Source of the DNA: Blasia pusilla
Lineage: Eukaryota; Marchantiophyta; Marchantiopsida; Blasiales
Reading direction: 5' to 3'
Assembly (NCBI GenBank): GCA_050084515.1
Contig: CM114274.1
Location: 4,650,001-4,714,000, forward strand
DNA length: 64,000 bases
In this document: positions 56,018 through 64,000 of the stretch, piece after piece
Numbering within the stretch: the stretch's first letter is position 1
How the letters are laid out: each line of letters begins with the position of its first letter
Made by a program: the position numbers and the translations under genes
The notes under the pieces: model-generated
The model's input: the letters and a program-made list of their open reading frames with translations, nothing else
What the model was told of the DNA's origin: nothing
Databases searched by the model: none

Positions 56018-56330
56018 CATGGTTGCATAAAAACCTAAAATTTTGTCCCTACAACAGACATGGATGGACAAGTTTGGACATGTCCACGGAAATGGATTGC
56101 AAGAGGTGGGATCCATACTTATAGATCATGGTGGAAGGCATGGCGAGGGCGGGCGGGGCAATAAGGAGGGGGGAAATTGAGCTGGAAGGTGAACGAAACG
56201 AAAAAGTACAAAATATGGAGGCAAGTGGAAGGAATGAGAAATATGGGATAGATGGAGCCCAGATGGACAAATCTTTGTATATGACCGACATGGACATACC
56301 TGCGGACAGACTTTGTCCATATGTAAACTT
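56018..56330 (+). repeat. Dispersed repeat B, copy 2
   Basis: Counterpart of 37500-37775, same orientation. Shared words include catggttgca, ggacaagttt, tggattg, cttatagatcatggtggaag and caataaggagg. Open frames on both strands here are not genes. Confidence 0.65.
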
Positions 56331-58210
56331 GAGAGACAAACACAATAATAAATAAGTGATTTTATAGGAATAAACTATCGAATTGGTTGTTTTCTCCTTT
56401 TAAAATTACAAAGAGTTGGTTATTTATGAACAAAGTAGACAATTTAGATTTCGATTATTTTGACTTAAAGTCTTAAAAAATAGGAGCATGTTATTATTTT
56501 AAACACATAAAAATTTCTCAGATCTTTGAAACATGCTCAAGCACTAGGGGAGTTAACTATCAAAAGGGCAAGTAGAATTTTTTAATTATACTGATAGATG
56601 GAAAAAAATATGTAGAGGATTTTAAACCTAACTTTTATCACTCTCTATTGATATAGCAATTTCTTTTATAAAAATGGGTATTATCTTCCATTCCAAATTA
56701 TTCTACTTATTTTTGTCATTCATCTTTTGACCATGTCAATCTTCTTCATCAGTATCAAAATTCTAAGTAGCGAGTTAGAAAAGAGCTTAGGTATATTCGA
56801 AGCAAGCTAAGGATTTGATTTTGAAACAATAATAACTTTGTATTATCCTCAGCCCTACCTCGATTCTCAACTAGGCCTCTCTCCATTGAGTATTCCAATC
56901 TCTAACATCCTCCTATATAGATATTGATTATCTTTATTTAATTATTTAATTATTTTATATTTTATATCAAAATATCTTACTTTTTTTTACTCGCACATTA
57001 TTGAATAAATTATAGCAATTTGTATAGATGTTGATTATCTTTTTTAATTATTTTATTATTTTATATCAAAATATCTTACTGTTTTTTACTCGCACATTAT
57101 TGAATAATATATAGCTATTTGCATATGATGTGATTAGTCAATCATTCTCTCATATAAATTCATGATAAATACTTCCTTTCAAACCTTAAATTTGGCATAG
57201 ATATAATCATGAAGGCTCATGGGCTCACATTCAATTCAACCGGAGGGGCTTTCTTACAATGATTTGCATCCGAGATATCTTACAATGATTGGGATATGAG
57301 AAATCCACCTGCTACAAGCTAAGGGATTCTTACAAGAATTCAATGGAAGACTTCATTACTGTATATTAATGGAGGCACCAACTTATTTTCCTGAGGGTTC
57401 ACTTTCATCCAATGGTCGGGGAGATCCAAGGTTACGAGTAAAGCTAGCCGGTTAAAATTGAGAGTTCCTTATTGATTTCAAAGTTTCCTACAAAAATTGG
57501 CTGCATTCAAGTAGGTTCTTTGTATTTCGTATCTGAAAACTAGTTCAGAGTCCGAAATTATTGTCTCCACTCGGAAATTTCCATGAATGTATAAGGAATG
57601 AAAAAACTCCCCAAAGCTCGCTTTCATCACAAATAAACTATAGAGGTTTACTCCCACCCTCAACTAATCTGATGACGGATTCTATGCGCCATATCATCTC
57701 GCCAAACATACCTTTCCTTTCGAGATTTGGGTTCTTTATCATCTTGGTTGATTCATGTGAACTTAAAATAATCATATGGGTAACATGATAATTACTGTCA
57801 GGGTCACAAGATTATTAGTTGGGGTGGGAGTACACTATTATATTCGCTACTCTTGAACTTAAAAGAGGATGGGGTTTGAAGACCCCATCCTCCTATGTTC
57901 ACACGTATACTTAAGTAACATAAGAACTGAACTAACAAAAATTATCGAGATGGCTGTTTCTCTTTCTTCACATTTTCATGGGTGGTAGTATGGTAGTGGA
58001 CATTAATCAGGAATCGAAGGTTACTTAAGCCTATTTTTAAACTAATTTAGTCGTTTTTATGTGGCTTGACGTGAAAAAAGAAGATATGTCATGGGCTTGA
58101 AAGGCTCTAGATTTTAATGGTTCAAATGGTAAACTTGGATTCCAGAAATGCCACCTCTACTTTAGGCGACATTTTGCCAATCTTCAAATAGAGATTTGCA
58201 CGCATGGTAT
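56331..58210. other. AT-rich intergenic stretch
   Basis: At about 56930-57120 two similar blocks occur, each with ttttatatcaaaatatctta followed by ctcgcacattattgaat (starting near 56949 and 57059), a local duplication of about 110 bp. Otherwise nothing recognised. Confidence 0.4.
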
Positions 58211-58312
58211 CTATTCCATATAAGATCTATTACTAATCTACTCATTCCTATTGTCCTCTTCCTATTCCATATAGGATCTATTACTAATCTACTCATTCCT
58301 ATTGTCCTATTC
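58211..58312. repeat. Two-copy tandem repeat, 51-bp unit
   Basis: Units 58211-58261 and 58262-58312 both read ctattccatata(a/g)gatct through cctattgtcct and differ at only a few positions. Confidence 0.9.
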
Positions 58313-58335
58313 CTATTCACATGTGTGAAATGAGA

Positions 58336-58470
58336 AAGGCATCTCGTTCATTAATTTAAGATCAACTAGTCTGTTGTGCTAATTTATCGTTGGAAGAGGC
58401 CAAAATGTGGGAATGGCATCTCCTCCATTAATTTAGTTTCAGCTATTCTATTGGAAGAGGCCAAAATGGA
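58336..58470. repeat. Two-copy imperfect tandem repeat, unit about 70 bp
   Basis: ggcatctcgttcattaattta ... ttggaagaggccaaaatg and ggcatctcctccattaattta ... ttggaagaggccaaaatg; the middle parts diverge and differ in length. Confidence 0.65.
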
Positions 58471-59095
58471 GGGTTTCTTCAAACCCAATCGCTTTTAATT
58501 ATTTAGATGGACGAAAAGGGAATAGGAAATCTCCCGAAGTCAAAGTGAAAGGACCCAAAACCCACCCAAGTGAACAAAAATCAACTCTTAAGTCCGAAGT
58601 GTATCCAGATCCAAGCCCACATACCTTCAGAGAAGACCTTTCCTCATGTGTTATGTGAGACGACTTATGGGTTTGTATCATGCCCGACAAATTGGTAGGC
58701 ATTCCCCGTATTTTGAAAACCGTTCCAGTCTGTTGAAAAGCCACTAAGGATATTCAAATATAATAGTTATAAAACCCACCTGGCTAATAATGACGAAAAT
58801 CTCTCCATCATTTGATGAGCTCCTTTCCTCTGATTTGTCTTGTCATCCGTTTTCTATTGTGACTTTGTTTTAAGAAATGGAGACCCGTTCCCTTTCTAAT
58901 TTGTATAGAGGCATGTATTATTCTGCATGAAGTAAGAACTAATGCACTAAATCCTCATTATCAGACCTGTAAATGCAAGTGATTATGAGTACTCCGTTCA
59001 CGCTATCAACTGCAGGAATCCAATCCAAACTACTGCCTCATAATCTTTCTGATCAAATATTCAGAAGCCATTCGGGGTCTTGATCATTTCCAGGG

Positions 59096-59127
59096 ATCAA
59101 GATCCCTCCAAGTGGAGGGATCTTGAT
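59096..59127. repeat. Perfect inverted repeat, 15-bp arms, 2-base centre
   Basis: Arms 59096-59110 (atcaagatccctcca) and 59113-59127 (tggagggatcttgat). Confidence 0.95.
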
Positions 59128-59765
59128 GAGGATTCTCTTAAATCTCCCAATTCACCCACCAAATCTCGGGCCCAATTTTCAAGAGAACAACCGTGTAGAC
59201 TCCTAACAAGACTAGCTTGCATATGTGAGGAATCATCCTAATCGCTGCACACACTACCGAGAGGAAGAGTTGTTTCTACTACAAGATGGAGAAAGTTGAG
59301 GCAGCTGTTGCAACAAAGTAGAAGAAGACCGTGACTTACCAATTGGAGTTGCGTCCCTAGACTTCTAGCATCTTTTGAGCTTCACTGTTCTAGTGGACAA
59401 GTCCACCATTGTGGAGCACCACAAGCATTGTGTCGAAGACAGTTCTGATCCCATCTTCTATACCGGCTCCAATGATGGGTTTCCTCAAATGTAAACCTCC
59501 GGCCCCATCTCCCGCCTTATCCTTTCTAGAGTGAAATGTAAAATCACTCACCTGTTACGGAGAGCAATTTCTCCAGACTCAGCACAGCACGGCAATGGAC
59601 GGCCACACACGCTCATGTCATTTCTTACCAGCTCCTCTGTCCTCGAGGAAAGTTCTGTAAGCCAGTGCTTTTGTGGCATGGCTCGAGTAGCCACCAGGAG
59701 GAAATGCTTGTCAGATGGTGCTTTCTGGCATGGCTCATGTAGCTGACAAGTGTATGTACTTAAGT

Positions 59766-59800
59766 ACTGTTTTCTACCTCTGGCACAGGTAGAAAACAGT
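59766..59800. repeat. Perfect inverted repeat, 14-bp arms, 7-base loop
   Basis: Arms actgttttctacct (59766-59779) and aggtagaaaacagt (59787-59800). An imperfect tandem pair with the word ggcatggctc (about 59675 and 59726) lies just upstream. Confidence 0.95.
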
Positions 59801-60023
59801 TTTCCTGAAGACTGCTTCCAACGCTCCTCTCTTCCCCTCCGATAAGGAACAAGAAGATTTCCAGGGCCTGCTGCTATACGCGAAAATCAATCACAGACCT
59901 AGACATTTTTCTCCATTATACTATCCTCCCTTGACAACCACCATATCTCAATTCATGAGAAAGATAATTACCGGCTCATAGTCCCCTTAAACTAGATCTG
60001 ATAGCACACCCACAGGATTACAT

Positions 60024-60143
60024 ATCGACAAAAGATTCTTATTTCATTCAGCGAGAAGTAGGATTCTTCCACCAGAGTAACTATTGACAAAATAGTCATC
60101 CTATTTCATTCAACCAGAAGTAGAGTTCTTCCACCTAATGGTG
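60024..60143. repeat. Two-copy tandem repeat, 59-60 bp unit
   Basis: Unit 1 (60024-60082) and unit 2 (60083-60143) share at(c/t)gacaaaa, atttcattca, agaagtag and ttcttccacc in register. Confidence 0.85.
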
Positions 60144-61369
60144 GAGTGTTATGCTCCAACCTAGCAACCAAGATCAAAAGCCATTGTGTAAGCAAGAATT
60201 CAGTATTTTTCCAGACACAGAGCAGCTCTTTTGTAGATTATTATTCTTGTGGTATATGTATTGTAGTCACAAGCTCCACATGCGTTTATCACAAGCCAAA
60301 AGATTAATGCTGTTCCAAGATCAGGGACATTTATTCCTGCCGTCTGATTCGGGCCTTCACAACTTTGAAGGTGTCAACAAGTTACAATGGCAATCTTCTC
60401 ACTTTGCTTTGAAAGAGAGGATTTATGCCTCTTGGCAACATGAAAGTCTTTGCACTATTTCAGTTTTCATTTCGTGTGCCAAAATCGTATCTGTAGCCGA
60501 GTGGTGAGCACACAGGATGCTCCAAATTGTGCCCTCTTTACAGGAAAATAAAAGGCGATCAAGGCATACCTACACAGTGTATGTCAAATCTTCCTTTTCA
60601 CACCACCCAAGTGTGGGCCTCTAAACTCTTTGTTTCTGCAGTGCATACCTCATAAAATTAGGCACATCTAGAACTAGGCACAGTCCCAAAGAAACGGTTG
60701 ATACCCTTCTACTCCTCCAATCCTTGGAGCCTTTCACAAAGCTTCCCTATGACACTCTAAGATCTTTTCCATTATGCTGAATATCATGTTCGTCGTCTTC
60801 CCCTCATAGGAGCAAGGCAGAGCCAGAGGAAAAAACTGGCAGCCTTGATAATGCATGCTCTCTGGATAATGATTAACCCTTTCCCATCATGTCCCTGGCA
60901 GATTGGATACTAACTATTATCAACATTCACTCTTGTCCAATAAAAACATGTTGCAGAATTTCAATGACATCTAGGTGAAGAATTTCAGTGAGAAATTGGG
61001 GACAACCTTCACAAGCCATGGTGGATGCCAATGCTATTTGTGGTGCAGCTTCGCTTCTCATCTCCTGCTTTTGAGTTTTGTACTCTGCAGTACGGAATGG
61101 CTGCTTCCGAGGTTGCTCCATAACATCAAGTCACAACAGTGCAAGATCTGTAGAAACGTCTCTACACATCCACTGTTTCTTAGTTGAAACTGGCAGTTTC
61201 GTCCCAACTCCAGAAGGCTGCGGTGACCCATGGGATCAGCTGCAGTCACGCCCAGGTAGTTGCATCCAAGTACAATCCTTGAGTACCTCCAGCTATTTTC
61301 CTGAAGAGCAGCACAATTGTGGACTATCGGCTTGTCCACAAAATTTGCAAGGATAGAAACAATTGCAAC

Positions 61370-63900
61370 TCAAGGCTTGTATGTCTCCTGCATCTGCAAT
61401 GCAGGAGCCTGAAACAACGGTGCAACTTGGGACTGACCACCAACATCCAGAACAGTGCTTCCAAGCCGCGATGGTGGCCAGTATCTGACCACTGACCGGC
61501 CAAGAATGTTCTTCATTGGAAGTGGACCCCTGAACACTCAGACAGATGATGACTCAGTAATCAGCTTCATAAGTTGGAAAACGTTTCTTCAAAACCAACT
61601 TCAGAAAAAACAAAAATCAGGAGAACGAAGGTTATCTCACCATATGTGAGAATCGTAGCTGTTATTACGGTTATCACCCATGACGAAGACAGAACCTTCT
61701 GGCACATACTGTAAAACAGAAAGAAATGCAATACAGATAAGCTCTCCAGACATTATGACTGATACGTTCTTATCACATGAAAGTCTATCATTCCGTAAAT
61801 GTTCTTTAAGTGCACATTTAAAGGCAAAGAGATGTGACCACATGCCATGTTGCTTGGACAGAAGAACAATCACACGTCCACTGACTAAAGCCGTCTGCAA
61901 ACTAATCAAGATTGTTAAGCCAAAGCGAGTTGTGCTTACAGATGCTTCCATATCATAAGCTGGGGGTTCCGCGATGAATTCTTCATTAATCCTTTCTCCA
62001 TTAACCATAAGCTTACCATCATGCACCTGTGAATCCATTTTCATAAAAGAATCCACTAGTTAAAAGAATTTCAACTTAAGACAACTTGTGCCATCATCGA
62101 GAAAAAAACAGTTGACTTGCAGTGAGGATTAACTGCAGACTGGATGATCAACATGTGGCCACCCAGCAAAGTCAAGCATGCTTAAACTAAGAAATTATGC
62201 TAGGGATATATTTCCTCTAGTGTACCAAACACCACTGTGCATAGTGGGCGTAAAATCCAAGATCAGGGAATATCAGACTGCATAAGCCTATGTTGTGTTT
62301 GCCAAAAAGTTTCAAAAACAGTGCCTACCTCTACTAGATCCCCTGCCTTCGCAACAATTCTCTTTATAAATACCTCCCCAGATCCGTAACCCTTCTCCTG
62401 CACAAACATCCAAGTCATGTCAACACCGACTAAGCTGTCAACTTGGCTGGCTGGGGTTATACAGAAAATTCCGCGTCAAGACAGATGCGAATGCTCCACA
62501 TAGAGTATAACGACAAACCTGTAGGAGGGCAGGGGCACGGAAAATAATAATGTCGTTTACAGTAGGTTTCCTGAAATAATAGGATACCTGTTGACAGAAC
62601 ATAAAAATCAACTTCAGTCTCAAGAAAACTTGACAGTGACTCCCTAGTTATTAAACTGAACTACCACGCACATTCACGGAAACGCAAATAGAAGAGTATT
62701 TGGTTTTGAACATGACCAAGAACTGTTCTTTTTCATTGTGCAGAAGAGAAAGTGTTGGTCAAAACTCTTCACACAAGTGACGGCAACTGCTTCAGCCCTT
62801 TCTATTTTGGAGATTCATTTGAGAAAAGCACACTGTACTAAACCACCTGAGTTTCCCTGCTGTTTCGTGTACAGTAATAATCATATAGTCCACACGGATC
62901 ACCAGTACCTCTGCCACTCGTAAACTGTGGAGCCTAGCAAACTGCAGACAGAGCTCAGCGATAAACATCTTACTGGAAAAATACACACCTTCTCTGCAAT
63001 AATTCGATCTCCAATCTCAAAAGTTGGATACATTGACAGCGATGGGATAAATCTCGGCTCCGCGATAAACCACCTGAACAAAATAGATACTGCAAATGCT
63101 GCAGTGATGGTCTTGCCATCCTCCGATGTCAAGTTGATCCAGCTGGGAAGCCAGCTCACCTTACTGGCTTCAGCCGTTTCATCCTGCCCGACATTTTCTT
63201 CTTTAATTCGGAAGTTAGTAGTTGTGTCGACTTCATTTCCGTCCCCTCCTCCTCCTCCACCACCCCCTCCTCCATCTCCAAGGGGCACAGACGTAGACTC
63301 GTCAGTGCTCGGATGGTTTGTGCTAGAACCATCTGACAGAGCGCTTCGCACCATTAGACTAGAAAATGGTGCACTCAAGTATTCACTACAAGGAAGCCAC
63401 TTCATTGAAGGGACGAAGGGCATTTGATGGCACCCAGCTGCGTGGTTAAGGCGGCCCATCCGAAAGGGTGCCAAATCCAATAAGCAGGTCGAAACTGCCC
63501 TGAAACTCTGCTTTTGATGATTGTGAGCAGATCGTGGAAAGGTACTGAATGAAACGGGGTTGAATGTCTTCTTCCGAAATGATTTCGAAGCAGGAGAAGA
63601 TCCACCAAGCTTCGTGGGAATAAATTCCGAACCCAAGACTCCGGGTACAAATAAATCCGATTTTGAAGAAGCTAATTTTCCTTTCTCTTTCCATTCTTCC
63701 CATAAAGATACGTACTGATGCGGGGCTCTCACAGTATTCCCTGTTGATCGCGTGTGCCGGCAGAAACCGCCATGCCCGCCTTGTCGCCGGCTATCAAGCG
63801 CCGAGCAGACTGATAGATGAACGAAATCTCTTACTCTCACGACACTGGATATCGGAATAGCGGTGACGTGAGAGCAACAGACAGCAACTTTCGTGGCCAT
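61370..63900 (-). CDS. Thylakoidal processing peptidase (plastid type I signal peptidase), six exons
   Basis: Cleaves lumenal targeting signals from proteins crossing the thylakoid membrane. Exons (minus strand): 63900-62989, 62587-62519, 62397-62329, 62026-61940, 61708-61641 and 61529-61370. All introns are GT-AG; the last splits a Trp codon. The product is 454 residues. Residues 1 to about 250 hold a transit peptide and a low-complexity part with a Gly run. [20 protein letters not shown] (263-282) is the membrane anchor. [11 protein letters not shown] carries nucleophile Ser289 and VFIKRIVA the general-base Lys339. [17 protein letters not shown] and [10 protein letters not shown] are the conserved C-terminal boxes, followed by a tail of about 35 residues. 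Start: the first in-frame Met, MATKVAV, suits a plastid transit peptide. The N-terminus is longer than in the Arabidopsis relatives I know (about 290-370 residues overall). The catalytic dyad and all boxes are intact, so it is probably functional. Confidence 0.94.
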
Positions 63901-64000
63901 TCCGAAGACTTTGTGGCAAAATCTGCCGATGTGTTGAATACTGGCAACGAAATAAAGGAGAATCAGCTCGAGAATTGCAGCAAGCGTGCCATAGTGTAAA

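Larger units (their letters stand above)
58510..61369. other. Downstream flank of the thylakoidal peptidase gene; hairpins and a tandem repeat, no gene
   Basis: Contains two strong inverted repeats (59096-59127 and 59766-59800) and a two-copy tandem repeat (60024-60143). The 118-codon plus frame at 60151-60507 shows no domain. The 3' UTR of the peptidase lies just below 61370; I could not fix its end. Confidence 0.35.

Noticed and set aside
1-64000. CRISPR arrays, rRNA, intact tRNA genes, bacterial operons
   Set aside because: None seen. No regularly spaced identical repeats with spacers and no intact tRNA fold found by eye; intron structure and elements are eukaryotic.

Overview
This is nuclear DNA from a land plant. 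Both intact genes are plant-specific types with GT-AG introns. One is a plastid thylakoidal processing peptidase and the other a plant clade-B (AP2C-type) protein phosphatase 2C. The rest is mostly AT-rich sequence packed with decayed transposable elements and dinucleotide microsatellites. I cannot fix the lineage. The retroelement types (a C5-methyltransferase-bearing Ty3/gypsy element and a LINE-like RT family) make me lean towards a non-grass, possibly non-flowering vascular plant, but that is inference. Layout: 0-13 kb holds a decayed LINE-like reverse transcriptase (about 0.7-2.1 kb), GC-rich islands without a recognisable gene, a solo LTR of family A (8.0-9.0 kb) and local tandem duplications. 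13.3-16.9 kb is the five-exon PP2C gene on the minus strand. 17-26 kb is its upstream region, microsatellites and GC-rich non-coding sequence. 26-45 kb is repeat-dominated: a Ty3 3'-end remnant, a small Helitron, two more family-A LTRs, a solo LTR of family E and dispersed repeat pairs. 45.3-50.3 kb is the most interesting object. 50.8-61.3 kb holds a GC-rich stretch with a template-switch signature, further Helitron-like elements and another Ty3 3'-end remnant. 61.4-63.9 kb is the six-exon thylakoidal processing peptidase gene on the minus strand. Main discovery: between two diverged LTRs (45.345-45.845 and 49.887-50.329 kb) lies a decayed Ty3/gypsy element. Besides reverse transcriptase, RNase H and integrase, it carries a DNMT3-like C5-cytosine DNA methyltransferase domain upstream of RT and a PHD zinc finger downstream of integrase. 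The methyltransferase frame can be followed for about 985 bases without a frameshift, although stops interrupt it and the catalytic Cys codon now reads Tyr. Two further remnants of the same 3' end (27.59-28.12 kb minus, 55.24-55.60 kb plus) show that the integrase-tail/PHD part belongs to a repeated family. To my knowledge retrotransposon-borne DNA methyltransferases have been described in dinoflagellates and a charophyte alga; a land-plant Ty3 element combining methyltransferase and PHD reader deserves a genome-wide look. The two host genes are unrelated in function: one is a probable MAP-kinase-directed phosphatase, the other a plastid signal peptidase.
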